NCBI RefSeq assembly: GCF_017921895.1 | Contig: NZ_JAFIDN010000006.1 | Coordinates: forward strand, 1-64,000 | Direction of reading: 5' to 3' | DNA: 64,000 bases | From: Natronogracilivirga saccharolytica | GTDB lineage: Bacteria > Bacteroidota > Rhodothermia > Balneolales > Natronogracilivirgulaceae | Shown here: in pieces, positions 15,581 to 25,500 of the stretch | Position numbering within the stretch: the stretch's first letter is position 1 | How the letters are laid out: each line of letters opens with the position of its first letter | Notes under the pieces: generated by a model | The model's input: the letters and a program-made list of their open reading frames with translations, nothing else | Told to the model about the DNA's origin: nothing | Database searches by the model: none | Made by a program: the position numbers and the translations under genes

Positions 15581-17038
15581 ATGAGCACCTCCAGAAAACG
15601 AAGTAATATCGTCCTGATTGACGGCTGCCGGACACCATTTCAAATACCCGGAACCGGCTATCGCAGCTTCCGCTCCCGCGACCTCGCGCGTTTTGCCATC
15701 CGCGGCCTGCTTAACCGCACAAAAATCGCAGGCGATCAGATCGGCCATGTGATTATGGGCACCGCATTTCCGGATACCGAAACCGGAAACCTGGCCCGTG
15801 AAGCCGCCCTGGGCGCCGGTCTGCCGGCCTCCGTTCCCGCGCATACCGTCTCGATGTCATGCCTTTCATCCCAGCAGGCGATTGCCGGCGGTATCGGTCA
15901 GATCCTTTCCGGCGGGGCGGATGTGGTCATTGCCGGCGGTGCCGATTCGTTTTCATCCGTCAGGAGGCCCGAAGAGCTGCCTCTCCTGCGGGAAGTCAGC
16001 ACCGGGGAGACGATGGGCAAATGGGCCGACCGGCTTGCGGACCGGCTTGGAGTTTCCCGGGAGGAGCAGGATGCGTACGCGGTCCGGTCCCATCAAAGTG
16101 CCGTAAAAGCAAACGAAAGCCGGTTGCTTGACGATGAACTGATTCCGGTTGCGAGCCAGCCCGGATTTGAAGCGGTCACCCGCGACAACGGGTTCCGTGC
16201 CGACTTCACTCCGGAAAGCCTGTCTATTCTGAAACCCGCCTTCACCAAAAAACATGGCACGGTTACCACCGGAAACGCATTCTTTCCTGCCGACGGCGCC
16301 TCGGCAGTGCTGATCATGACCGAGGAAAAGGCGGCTGAACTGGGCCTGACGCCCCGTGTCCGGATTGCATCCCGGAGCTGGACCGCGGCGCACCCTGCCG
16401 ACGATATGCTCACCGGTGCCGCACACGCCATCCCAAAGCTGATTGAGCAGTCGGGTATCAATCCGGGTGATATCGATGTGTTCGAGGTGCACGAAGCTTT
16501 TGCCGTTCAGATCATTGCCCTGCTGAAGGCGCTTGCCTCATCCCCGGTTCCCCTGCCCCTGCGGTCGCTGAACCCGCTTGGCGGATCGCTTTCACTCGGA
16601 CACCCGTTCGGTGCAACCGGCGGCCGGCTTCTGACGACCGCTGCGAACCGGCTCACGCGGGGCAATGGACGATATGCGGTTGTTGCCTCTCCCGGCGGCG
16701 GCGGTCACGGCCATGCCATGCTGCTTGAGGCCATGGATGCCGGATCCGGGAATAAAAGCGCACGCGGGGCATCATCCCGAAAAACCACCACTCAAAAAGC
16801 CGCTTCCCGGAAGAGCTCATCCTCAAAAGCGACCGGCACGCGGACATCTGCCAGCAAGGCGCCATCCGGAAAAACAGGAAAAACGGAAGGCACACAAAGG
16901 TCCGCAGGCAAAGCGTCATCCGGAAAAGCCGGGGAATCATCATCCGGAAAATCACAAACGAAAAAAACGGAATCCCAAAAATCAGGACCAAAGCAGTCAG
17001 GCACCCCATCATCCGATAATCAGAATACGGCATCATGA
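15581..17038 (+). CDS. Acetyl-CoA acyltransferase (thiolase, FadI/trifunctional-beta-like) with long basic tail
   Basis: 485 aa. I start at ATG 15581 (MSTSRKRSNIVLIDG), because the thiolase fold begins there and the upstream in-frame extension has no family similarity. Thiolase core about 8-388: nucleophile Cys94 in SMSCLSSQQA, His304 in EVHEAFA, His341 in LGHPFGATGGR. The position of the second catalytic Cys near the C-terminus reads VVASPGGGGHGHAM, with Ser370 in its place. Residues about 388-485 are a Ser/Lys/Thr/Gly-rich low-complexity tail not found in ordinary thiolases. The stop overlaps the fadJ start by four bases, so the two are coupled as the beta and alpha parts of a beta-oxidation complex. 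It normally cleaves 3-ketoacyl-CoA with CoA; whether the Ser370 enzyme is fully active is open. Confidence 0.85.
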   Translation: MSTSRKRSNIVLIDGCRTPFQIPGTGYRSFRSRDLARFAIRGLLNRTKIAGDQIGHVIMGTAFPDTETGNLAREAALGAGLPASVPAHTVSMSCLSSQQAIAGGIGQILSGGADVVIAGGADSFSSVRRPEELPLLREVSTGETMGKWADRLADRLGVSREEQDAYAVRSHQSAVKANESRLLDDELIPVASQPGFEAVTRDNGFRADFTPESLSILKPAFTKKHGTVTTGNAFFPADGASAVLIMTEEKAAELGLTPRVRIASRSWTAAHPADDMLTGAAHAIPKLIEQSGINPGDIDVFEVHEAFAVQIIALLKALASSPVPLPLRSLNPLGGSLSLGHPFGATGGRLLTTAANRLTRGNGRYAVVASPGGGGHGHAMLLEAMDAGSGNKSARGASSRKTTTQKAASRKSSSSKATGTRTSASKAPSGKTGKTEGTQRSAGKASSGKAGESSSGKSQTKKTESQKSGPKQSGTPSSDNQNTAS

Positions 17039-19170
17039 AGACGCTCAAACTGACGGTAGAAGATCATATTGCGACACTGACGGTGGATCAGCCCCAAAAC
17101 CGGGTCAACACCATCACCAGTCAGCTGATAGCCGAATTTGATGAGGTGCTGGACAATCTCGAGCATGATGAACTGATCCGCGCACTCATCATAACCGGCG
17201 GAAAACAGGACCGCTTCATTTCCGGCGCCGATATCCGGCTTCTGCTTGGCTTCCGGAAAAAGGGTGACGCGCTTGCCTTCAGCCGGAAAGCCAATTCGCT
17301 GCTCACGCGGCTCTCGCAGCTGCCCGTCCCGGTCGTTGCAGCCATCCACGGACCTGCGCTGGGCGGCGGACTGGAAGTGGCGCTTGCATGCGACTACCGG
17401 ATCGCCACCGATGACCCGACCACGCGTTTTTCACTGCCGGAGGTCAATCTGGGTTTGTGTCCGGCCGCCGGCGGATCCCAGCGGCTGCCCGCCCTGATCG
17501 GCACCTCTGAGGCGCTTTCGATGCTTCTGACCGGCCGGACCGTCTATCCCCGCGAGGCACTCGAAACCGGCCTGGTGGATGAGCTTATCCATGTCCCGGG
17601 CCTGATGAAGGCCGCCCGGAATACCGCCCGGATGCTGATGGACAGCAAGGATGAGATCCGGCAGAAGGGTGCGGTTTCCAAAGTCCTCGGGACGATGCGC
17701 GGCAATCCGGTAGCCCGGCGGATTTTGTTCAACAGAGCGGAAAGTGACATTCAGAAGCAGACTCGCGGTCGTTATCCGGCGCCGAAAGCCATTCTGGAAT
17801 GTGTCCGTCACGGACTGAAGCACGGGCCGGAGGCCGGCCTTGCGTTTGAATCGGAGACGTTTGATGCGCTGGCGGTTACGCCCGAGAGCCGCCAGCTCGT
17901 GCTTGGCTATTTCAAGCGCCAGGCTGTACGGAAAAATCCGTCCAAAGCCCGGCCGCAAAAGGTGGATCACATCGGAGTGCTGGGAGCCGGGCTGATGGGG
18001 TCGGGAATCACGGCGGTAAGTGCCGCCAGGGGGTTTGCCGTAACATTGAAAGACCGGGACATTCCATCTGCCGTCCGTGGCAAGCAGGCCGCCTGGAATG
18101 AGCTGACCAAACGGGTGCAGGCGCGTGCCATAACGGAGTTTGAGCGGGACCGGCTGCTGGCAGGCATTCACTGCACAGACAGCTACAACGACCTGCGCGG
18201 ACTTCCGTTCGTCATCGAGGCGGTATTCGAAGAGTTGTCGTTCAAGCGCCGCGTGCTGGCTGAATCGGAAGAGGTGCTGCCCGATGACGCTGTATTCGCA
18301 TCCAACACATCGGCCATTCCGATCTCGGATATTGCCGCATCCGCCCGCCGCCCGGAGCGCGTCGTAGGCATGCATTATTTCTCTCCGGCCCGGAAAATGC
18401 CGCTGATCGAGATCATCCGGGGCCGTCAGACCGACGAGAAAGCCGTAGCCACGACATGCGACATTGCCCTGCGCCAGGGCAAATATGTGATCGTTGTGGA
18501 TGATCAGCCGGGGTTCTATATCAGCCGGATCGTCCTGCCGATGATCAACGAGGCGATGCATCTCATCGAAGAAGGCGCCGACATACGCATCATTGATACG
18601 GCGATGAAAAATTTCGGTTTTCCGGTCGGCCCGGTCAATCTGACCGACGAGGTGGGTATTGATGTGGTTTCCCACGTTATGGAAACCATGGCTCCGGTGT
18701 TTAACAAGCGCGGCACTACGCTCAACCAAAGCATTCACAGACTGTACGAGTCGGGATTTGCCGGACGCAAAAACCGGCGCGGCTTCTATGACTATCGTGA
18801 AAAAAAGGGGATTCTGAACCGGCAGGATCATAAGCTGATCAATCAGGAAATCTATGCCTACTTCGGCGAATCCGGGCGGCGGGATTTCCAGCTTAAGGAG
18901 ATCATGGACAGAATTACGCTTGTTATGATCAACGAGGCGGCATATTGTCTGCAGGACAAGGTTATAGCCAGGCCTTCCGACGGTGACATTGGCGCGGTGC
19001 TGGGCATGGGTTTCCCTGCTTACCGCGGCGGGCCGTTCCGGTATATGGATCAGGAAGGGATCCGTTCGGTCCGGGACCGTTTGCTGTACCGTCGGGATCT
19101 TCATGGCGCACGCTTCCATCCGGCTCCTCTGATTGAAGACCGTTTCAATGCCGGCAAGACCTTTCATTGA
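17035..19170 (+). CDS. fadJ: Multifunctional beta-oxidation alpha subunit: enoyl-CoA hydratase / 3-hydroxyacyl-CoA dehydrogenase
   Basis: 711 aa, usual FadJ/FadB length. The N-terminal crotonase domain (about 1-190) has the oxyanion region GPALGGGLEVALACDY with Glu114, and the second catalytic Glu136 in FSLPEVNLGLCP. The NAD-binding domain starts near 310 with IGVLGAGLMGSGI; the dehydrogenase dyad region includes GMHYFSPARKMPLIEII. The C-terminal dehydrogenase domains follow to the end. It hydrates enoyl-CoA and oxidises the hydroxyacyl-CoA with NAD in fatty-acid degradation. The ATG overlaps the thiolase stop (ATGA), so the pair is translationally coupled. No fadE, fadD or regulator is present in the window. 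Confidence 0.93.
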   Translation: MKTLKLTVEDHIATLTVDQPQNRVNTITSQLIAEFDEVLDNLEHDELIRALIITGGKQDRFISGADIRLLLGFRKKGDALAFSRKANSLLTRLSQLPVPVVAAIHGPALGGGLEVALACDYRIATDDPTTRFSLPEVNLGLCPAAGGSQRLPALIGTSEALSMLLTGRTVYPREALETGLVDELIHVPGLMKAARNTARMLMDSKDEIRQKGAVSKVLGTMRGNPVARRILFNRAESDIQKQTRGRYPAPKAILECVRHGLKHGPEAGLAFESETFDALAVTPESRQLVLGYFKRQAVRKNPSKARPQKVDHIGVLGAGLMGSGITAVSAARGFAVTLKDRDIPSAVRGKQAAWNELTKRVQARAITEFERDRLLAGIHCTDSYNDLRGLPFVIEAVFEELSFKRRVLAESEEVLPDDAVFASNTSAIPISDIAASARRPERVVGMHYFSPARKMPLIEIIRGRQTDEKAVATTCDIALRQGKYVIVVDDQPGFYISRIVLPMINEAMHLIEEGADIRIIDTAMKNFGFPVGPVNLTDEVGIDVVSHVMETMAPVFNKRGTTLNQSIHRLYESGFAGRKNRRGFYDYREKKGILNRQDHKLINQEIYAYFGESGRRDFQLKEIMDRITLVMINEAAYCLQDKVIARPSDGDIGAVLGMGFPAYRGGPFRYMDQEGIRSVRDRLLYRRDLHGARFHPAPLIEDRFNAGKTFH

Positions 19171-19184
19171 TCTGTGCACCTGCT

Positions 19185-19216
19185 TTTGTAGTAGCTGGGT
19201 AAAAGCCGTATATTTC
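19185..19216 (+). promoter_or_regulatory. Possible Bacteroidota-type promoter for yajC-ribBA
   Basis: TTTG at 19185-19188, a 20-base spacer, then TATATTTC at 19209-19216, seven of eight matches to the TAnnTTTG minus-7 box used in Bacteroidota. It lies about 55 bp upstream of the yajC ATG. Match by eye only. Confidence 0.35.
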
Positions 19217-19269
19217 AGGCTATTCGCACATTTGTGTAACAATTGAAACAATGCACGTAATTATTGGTT

Positions 19270-19578
19270 ATGGACACATTACTTTTTTTCTTTGCCGCTG
19301 ATCCCGAAGGTGGCGGCGGCGGCTTCACCAGCCTCATCTTTCTTGCCGCTATTTTTCTGGTATTCTACCTGTTTATCATTCGCCCCCAGTCCAAAAAGCA
19401 GAAAGAGATTCAGAAAAAAGTTTCGGAAATGAAAAAGGGCGACAAAGTTGTTACATCAGGAGGCGTCGTTGGAATCGTATCTTCCATCGAAGACGACTCA
19501 ATCATGATGGAGATCGACAAGGACGTCAAAATCAAGCTGCTCAAGAATGCCATTGTGGATGTGAATCCGCAAAAATAA
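19270..19578 (+). CDS. yajC: Preprotein translocase subunit YajC
   Basis: 102 aa from the ATG; an in-frame TTG two codons earlier is possible. Single N-terminal membrane helix (about 19-38), then [15 protein letters not shown], the YajC signature, and the short beta domain with [15 protein letters not shown]. It associates with SecDF and the Sec translocon. A glycine run (GGGGG) precedes the helix. It is 51 bp upstream of ribBA and possibly co-transcribed with it. No secD or secF is nearby. Confidence 0.92.
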   Translation: MDTLLFFFAADPEGGGGGFTSLIFLAAIFLVFYLFIIRPQSKKQKEIQKKVSEMKKGDKVVTSGGVVGIVSSIEDDSIMMEIDKDVKIKLLKNAIVDVNPQK

Positions 19579-19629
19579 CAGCAGTATTCTCCGGGCAGCA
19601 TTAACCCGGTTTCCCGTTTAAATATCCGT

Positions 19630-20892
19630 ATGTCCAGCGAAAGCCCATTTGAATTCAACACCATTGAATCGGCCATAGAAGATATCCGCGCCGGTAAAAT
19701 GGTAATTGTGGTTGACGACGAAGATCGCGAAAACGAAGGCGATTTTGTGATGGCGGCCGAGAAGGTGACGCCGGAATCCATCAATCAGATGGTAACCTAC
19801 GGGCGCGGTCTGGTATGCGTTCCGCTCACCCGGCAGCGTGCCTATGAGCTGAACCTCGAACCCATGGTGGTCAACAACACCGATTCGATGGAAACCGCAT
19901 TCACTGTTTCGGTGGATCACCGGCCTGACACCACTACCGGCATTTCGGCTTCCGACCGGGCCAAAACCATTCAGGCACTTGTGAATGCCGACGCCAGTCC
20001 GACCGATTTCCGGCGGCCCGGACACATATTTCCGCTTATCAGCCGCGAAGGCGGGGTGCTTCGCCGCGCCGGACATACCGAGGCGGCCATCGACCTCGCG
20101 AAACTGGCCGGATGCAAGCCTGCCGGCGTCATCTGTGAAATCATGAACGATGACGGCACAATGGCACGGCTGGATGATCTTATCGAGGTAGCCCGGCGAT
20201 TCGATATGAAACTGATCACCATCAATGACCTGATCAGTTACCGGATGAAGCACGAAAGCCTGGTCCGGGAGGCGATCAATATTTCAATGCCCACCATTTA
20301 CGGCGATTTCCGGCTGCATGCGTTTGAAGAAAAGCTGACCGGAGCCGTGCACCTTGCCCTTGCAAAGGGATCATGGGAAGAGGATGACCCCATTCTCGTG
20401 CGCGTTCACTCGCTTTGCATGACCGGCGATGTCTTCGGATCAAAACGCTGCGACTGCGGGGAACAGCTGCACACGGCACTGCGGATGGTCGAAGAAGAAG
20501 GCGCCGGCGTTGTGCTTTACATGAATCAGGAAGGCCGCGGCATCGGACTGATCAACAAACTGCACGCCTACAAGCTCCAGGAAGAAGGGATGGACACCAT
20601 CGAGGCGAACGAAGCCCTCGGTTTCAAATCCGATCTGCGCGATTACGGAGTCGGCGCCCAGATGCTGCGCTCACTTGGTGTCAGCAAAATGCGGCTGATG
20701 ACAAACAATCCCGCAAAACGGGTCGGACTGGTTGGATACGGACTTGAGATAGTGGAGCGGGTTCCCATCGAAACTGAAAGCTTCCCCGAAAACCTGAAAT
20801 ACCTGCGGACAAAGCGCGACAAAATGGGGCACGATCTTCAGAATATTGATCCGCATGACCAGCTGGACATGCTCAAAAGCATTCTTCACTGA
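19630..20892 (+). CDS. ribBA: Bifunctional DHBP synthase / GTP cyclohydrolase II
   Basis: 420 aa, the normal fused length. The N-terminal RibB half (about 1-205) shows [20 protein letters not shown] and RRPGHIFPL followed by [13 protein letters not shown]; it makes 3,4-dihydroxy-2-butanone 4-phosphate from ribulose 5-phosphate. The C-terminal RibA half (about 210-405) shows [18 protein letters not shown], with the three zinc Cys, and [10 protein letters not shown]; it opens GTP to the first riboflavin intermediate. Only 51 bp separate it from yajC, too short for an FMN riboswitch, and I see none. Downstream there is a hairpin at 20937-20962. Confidence 0.96.
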   Translation: MSSESPFEFNTIESAIEDIRAGKMVIVVDDEDRENEGDFVMAAEKVTPESINQMVTYGRGLVCVPLTRQRAYELNLEPMVVNNTDSMETAFTVSVDHRPDTTTGISASDRAKTIQALVNADASPTDFRRPGHIFPLISREGGVLRRAGHTEAAIDLAKLAGCKPAGVICEIMNDDGTMARLDDLIEVARRFDMKLITINDLISYRMKHESLVREAINISMPTIYGDFRLHAFEEKLTGAVHLALAKGSWEEDDPILVRVHSLCMTGDVFGSKRCDCGEQLHTALRMVEEEGAGVVLYMNQEGRGIGLINKLHAYKLQEEGMDTIEANEALGFKSDLRDYGVGAQMLRSLGVSKMRLMTNNPAKRVGLVGYGLEIVERVPIETESFPENLKYLRTKRDKMGHDLQNIDPHDQLDMLKSILH

Positions 20893-20936
20893 GAGTGCGT
20901 TCAGCGGTCAGACTTCAAGACTTCAGCTTTTCCTTT

Positions 20937-20962
20937 TGCGGCAGTCACTCCTGCCTGCCGCA
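20937..20962. terminator. Hairpin between converging ribBA and sufU
   Basis: TGCGGCAG (20937-20944) pairs perfectly with CTGCCGCA (20955-20962), with a ten-base loop. There is no T-run on either side, so if it terminates transcription it is not a classical intrinsic terminator. Position between converging genes is the main support. Confidence 0.35.
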
Positions 20963-21000
20963 GTCGTTCACCGGAACGTCATTCACCGCTTGTGCTGACG

Positions 21001-21450
21001 TCAGCTGCCGGACCCGTCTTCCGTACCCGAGGCCAGCAATGTCTCCAGTCCCTTCCAGGCCAGATCGACACATCCGATGCGCATCGGATAGGCCTTGATT
21101 TCCCCGAGTGAGGTCAGTTCCGCTTCCAAAGAGTCCGGTGCCTGACGCTCGTCCCCGCCAAGCCAGGCCCTGATTTGTGCTGTTTTGCGGACAGCATCCG
21201 GCAGTTGCATCCCCGATAATTCACTGCAGGCAATCGATGCCGATGCGAGGCAGTAGAAACACCCCTCCCCTTCGAATTTCAACTCGTCAACCCTGTCATT
21301 TTTCAGTCTGGCAGAAAAGGACAGCCGGTCGCCGCACCTCCGGTTCACCACTTCATGCTGCAGATCAGGTGTGTCGACCGTACCGCGGCACCGCTGGTTG
21401 CGGAAATGATCAATAAGCAGGGACGTTTTTTCCGTGTCTTTCCGTGACAT
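21001..21450 (-). CDS. sufU: SufU-like iron-sulfur cluster assembly protein
   Basis: 149 aa. Ligands align with Bacillus SufU: Cys39 and Asp41 in NRRCGDRLSF, Cys64 in GEGCFYCLASAS, Cys127 in RIGCVDLAWKGL. The family accepts persulfide sulfur from SufS, as a zinc-dependent sulfur-transfer partner rather than a true scaffold. The CFYC segment adds one extra Cys. No sufS, sufB or sufD is adjacent. It begins only 15 bp after the lspA stop on the same strand, so it may be the last gene of the ileS-dksA-like-lspA run. Confidence 0.85.
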   Translation of the reverse strand: MSRKDTEKTSLLIDHFRNQRCRGTVDTPDLQHEVVNRRCGDRLSFSARLKNDRVDELKFEGEGCFYCLASASIACSELSGMQLPDAVRKTAQIRAWLGGDERQAPDSLEAELTSLGEIKAYPMRIGCVDLAWKGLETLLASGTEDGSGS

Positions 21451-21465
21451 TGCAGATGCGGAGTA

Positions 21466-22161
21466 TTAGCGATCCGGTGAGTTCTGCCGCTTTGGAGCTT
21501 CTGCTCCCTTTTGTGAGTCCCCGGCTTGTGGGCCGATCTCATCAGGAGAACCTGCCTGCTCATCCCCCCATCGTTCATCCTCTTTTTGCGGATTGCCCGG
21601 ACTACCGCTTACAGGATTCTCTTTCGGGGAAGCCCCGGTCTGGTATTCGGGGATCAGTTTTTTATAGAAAACAATCAGCGTCACGATGGCGACAGTTATG
21701 GCGCTGTCCGCCACATTGAAGATGTAAGGAAAAACGGCAAAATTGCCGATTTCAAGCTTGAAATGTATGAAATCCACCACGTGTCCGTCCAGAACGCCGC
21801 CGTAGCCTCCCACGCGGGCCATGAAAATGCGGTCGGCGATATTCCCGAGCGCGCCGCCGATGATCATCCCCATGCAGACCATATAGCCGGTTCCGGCCGG
21901 CTTCATGGTTTTCCAGACGTAGACCAGAATCACAATGGTCGCCGCAATGGCGATGAGGCTGATGACCCAGGTATCGGCCCAGTCAATGCCCATTGCCATG
22001 CCGGGATTCTTGGTGAAATTGAACGCAAGCCACCCCTCGATCAGTGTGTACTGATGCAATTCGGGGCTGGTGCGGATCCAATACTTGGTAAGCTGATCCA
22101 GTATCAGGACAATCAGTGCTGCACCGCCGAATACCGAGAGCTTCTTCCCGACGGGGTTCAA
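21466..22161 (-). CDS. lspA: Lipoprotein signal peptidase (signal peptidase II) with C-terminal extension
   Basis: 231 aa; a usual LspA is about 160-170. Four membrane helices and the two catalytic aspartates are present: Asp110 in GNIADRIF and Asp152 in FNVADSAI. NFTKNPGMAMG corresponds to the conserved N-terminal motif. It cleaves prolipoprotein signal peptides in the inner membrane; several lipoproteins with lipoboxes are in this window. Residues about 175-231 form a hydrophilic Gly/Pro/Asp/Glu-rich tail absent from most homologues. Five bases separate it from the DksA-like gene upstream, so they share a transcript. Confidence 0.93.
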   Translation of the reverse strand: MNPVGKKLSVFGGAALIVLILDQLTKYWIRTSPELHQYTLIEGWLAFNFTKNPGMAMGIDWADTWVISLIAIAATIVILVYVWKTMKPAGTGYMVCMGMIIGGALGNIADRIFMARVGGYGGVLDGHVVDFIHFKLEIGNFAVFPYIFNVADSAITVAIVTLIVFYKKLIPEYQTGASPKENPVSGSPGNPQKEDERWGDEQAGSPDEIGPQAGDSQKGAEAPKRQNSPDR

Positions 22162-22166
22162 AACAG

Positions 22167-22568
22167 TTATCGCCTTTTAAGTTTGGCTTCGATGCTGATC
22201 TGGGTATGGGGTACCGCTTCGAGGCGCCCTTTCGAAATTTTCTTGCCGGTCACCTTGCAGACACCATAGGTCTTGTTGTTGATGCGCTCGATGGCATCAT
22301 CAAGATATTTGATGAACTTCCTGGTGCGGTTGTACAGCATGTAGGTCTTCTCTCTCTCCTGGGCATCCGTGCCGGCATCAGCCATATGAAACGAATAAGC
22401 CGACTCATCCGACGAATTCTCGGTGCTCTCCTTGAGTGCATCCATCAGAATGTTCAGATCCTGCTCGGCTTCCTTGCGTTTTTTCAAAATGATACCGCGA
22501 AAGTACTCCAGTTCCTCATCGCTGTATGGGGATACGCGCTCCCCGCTTTCGTTGGTTTCCTTGCTCAT
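22167..22568 (-). CDS. TraR/DksA family regulator, zinc-ligand-poor form
   Basis: 133 aa. An N-terminal coiled coil (about 15-95) and a C-terminal globular segment of the DksA type: YGVCKVTGKKISKGRLEAVP. Only one Cys is present, where a canonical C4 zinc finger has four, a pattern known for Bacteroidota homologues. DksA-like proteins bind the RNA polymerase secondary channel and tune initiation. It lies between ileS (12 bp) and lspA (5 bp) on the same strand, hence probably one operon. Whether it responds to ppGpp is unknown. Confidence 0.85.
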   Translation of the reverse strand: MSKETNESGERVSPYSDEELEYFRGIILKKRKEAEQDLNILMDALKESTENSSDESAYSFHMADAGTDAQEREKTYMLYNRTRKFIKYLDDAIERINNKTYGVCKVTGKKISKGRLEAVPHTQISIEAKLKRR

Positions 22569-22580
22569 AGCTGCAGAGGA

Positions 22581-25500
22581 TTAATAGTTGGTGTTACGTT
22601 GAATAGCAATGGTACAGTTTCTGCCGTCTATTTCCCACTGCTTGGTGAAATCAGATTCACCGGCAGGTCCATAACTGATCTCTTCTGCCAGTGTCTCGCT
22701 TTTTACATACTCTTTCATGGAATCAACCGAGGCCTGAACCTCATCATCACCATCCAGATATACTTCTATGCGATCGGTAAGTTCAAAATTGGCCTCCTTC
22801 CGCATGTTCTGGACACGGTTTACAATTTCCCTGGCAAGCCCTTCCCGCATGAGTTCTTCATCCAGCTCGGTGTCAAGCGCTACCGTAACTCCTGCTTCCG
22901 TCTCGACAGACCAGCCTTCCAGTCCGTGCCGGGTAATCGTGATGTCTTCCTTTTTCAGGGTTATGGGATCGCCATCTTCAAGGTCTACTACCCACTCACC
23001 CTTTTCTTCAAATTCCGATATGTCTTTTGTTGTCAGTTTCTGTACGGCTGCCGCCACCGGCTTCATCCGCTTTCCAAGCTTTTTGCCGAGAACCGGGAAG
23101 TTGGGCTTGGCACTTTTCTGTACGATGCCGGAATCGTCATTTACATATTCAATCTCCTTAACGTTCACTTCATCTAATATAATACCTTTTACGGAATCAA
23201 TTGCCAAACGCTCTTCGGTATTATTGGCCGGAACGATCACGCGGCGCAGCGGCTGCCGGACATTGATCCGGATCTGGTTGCGAATCCGCAATACGATCGA
23301 AGTGATGGTGCGGGCCATGCTCATCCGGTACTCCAGGTCCCGGTCAATCGCAGTCTCCTCAACCGCCGGATAGAACGTCAGATGGACCGAATCCTCCTCA
23401 AACTCCGTGACGGTGTTGAGGTTGCGGTAGAGCCATTCTGTGATGAACGGTGCAACCGGACTGGCGATTTTTGCCAGATTTACCAGGCATTCGTACAGCG
23501 TCTGATAGGCGGCCGTCTTGTCCAGGCTCTTGCCTTCCCGCCAGAAACGGCGCCGGCTACGGCGGACATACCAGTTGCTCAGATCGTCAGCGAACCGCTC
23601 GATTTCACGCACGGCGCGGGTCGGTTCGTAGTCATCCATGAACGTATCCACCTTCTTGATGGTGGTAAACTGCCGGGAAATGATCCAGCGGTCGATCTCG
23701 CTGCGCTCGGAATAGGGAATCGGCACGCCGGAATAGGTCCACTTGTCGATGTTGGCATACATGGCCATGAAGGAGTAGGTGCTGACCAGCGTGTTGAAAA
23801 ACTTGCGCTGGGTCTCCTGAAGCCCCTCCTCACTGAACTTCAGATTGTCCCACGGCGATGAATTGCTCATCATGTACCAGCGGGTCGTGTCGGCACCGTA
23901 CTTGCTGATCGTGTCAAACGGGTCGACCGTATTCCCCTTCGACTTGCTCATTTTTTCGCCTTTGGCATCCAGTACAAGTCCGTTGGAAACCACGTTGTGA
24001 TAAGCCGGCGAATCAAAAAGGATCGTTGCTATGGCGTGCAGGGTGTAAAACCATCCGCGGGTCTGATCCACGCCTTCGGCGATGAAGTCGGCCGGGAAAT
24101 TCTCCTTGAACTCCGACTTGTTTTCAAAGGGATAGTGACGCTGCGCAAATGGCATCGCACCGGAATCAAACCACACATCCAGCAGGTCCGGAATACGCCG
24201 CATGGTACCGCCGTCTTTGGCCTTCCAGGTAATTTCATCGATATACGGGCGGTGAAGATCCAGTTCGGTATCCTCATCAATGCCGCCTTTTTCGCGAAGT
24301 TCCCCGATACTTCCGATAACTTCGACCTCTTCGGGGTTGTTTTCGTTTACCCAGATCGGCAGCGGGGTACCCCAGTATCGCTGGCGCGAAATCGCCCAGT
24401 CGACATTGTTCTCGAGCCAGACTCCGAAACGCCCGGTTCCGGTCCCCGGAGGTTTCCAGTTGATTTTCTTGTTAAGTTCCACCATCCGGTCGCGGATTTC
24501 CGTGGTTTTTATGAACCAGGATTCGACGGGATAGGACATCAGCGGCGTACCCTTGCGCCAGTCGTGCGGATAGTTGTGCACGTAGGTCTCGTGGCGGAAC
24601 ATCCGGCCCCGCTCCTTTATGTCCCGGGCAATGCCCTTGTCGGCATCCTTGAACCACTGGCCTGCAAAATCATCGATAATATCTTCAAAGCGCCCGTCCC
24701 GGCTGACCGGATTGAACATGGGAATGCCTTCTTTCTTGCACACTTCATAGTCATCGGCACCGAATGCCGGGGCGATGTGCACAATTCCGGTACCCTCTTC
24801 CAGTGTGACATAATCAGCAGGAACAATCCGCCAGGCCTGATTTCTTGAGATCTTCTTCAGCGCGTAACCGAACATCGGCTCGTAGGTGCGTCCCACCAGA
24901 TCGGCGCCCTTAAGTTCCTCAACCACTTCGTAGCCGTCTCCAAGCACCTTGCCGGCCAGCTCTTTGGCAATATAGTAATATGCCTCCCGGCCGTCATGCT
25001 CGACCCGGGCTTTTACATAGTCAAATTCCGGATGAACGGCCAGCACCATGTTGGATATGAGTGTCCATGGCGTGGTTGTCCAGGCCATTACATGGGTGTT
25101 CTCCTCGCCGTCGACTGGAAATGTGACGTAGATGGACGGGTCCTGAACCTCTTCGTAGCCGAGACTCACTTCGTGGGAGCTGAGCACGGTTCCGCTGCCG
25201 GGGGAATACCACTGGATTTTATAGCCTTTGTAGATCAGGCCCTTGTCAAACATCTTCCTGAGCGCCCACCATACCGATTCGATGTAGTCATTGTCGAATG
25301 TGACATAGGGATTGTCCAGATCCACCCAGTAGCCCATGCGGTTGGTCAGGTGGTCCCAGTCGCCCTTGTAGCGGAGGACACTTTCTCGGCATTTGGCATT
25401 GTATTCGGCGATGCCGTACTCCTCAACCTGCTCCCGGCCCTGAAGCTTGAGCTCCTTCTCAACTTCAATTTCAACCGGCAGACCGTGGGTGTCCCAGCCG

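Noticed and set aside
19579-19629. FMN riboswitch before ribBA
   Set aside because: Only 51 bp are available, and no conserved riboswitch elements are visible.
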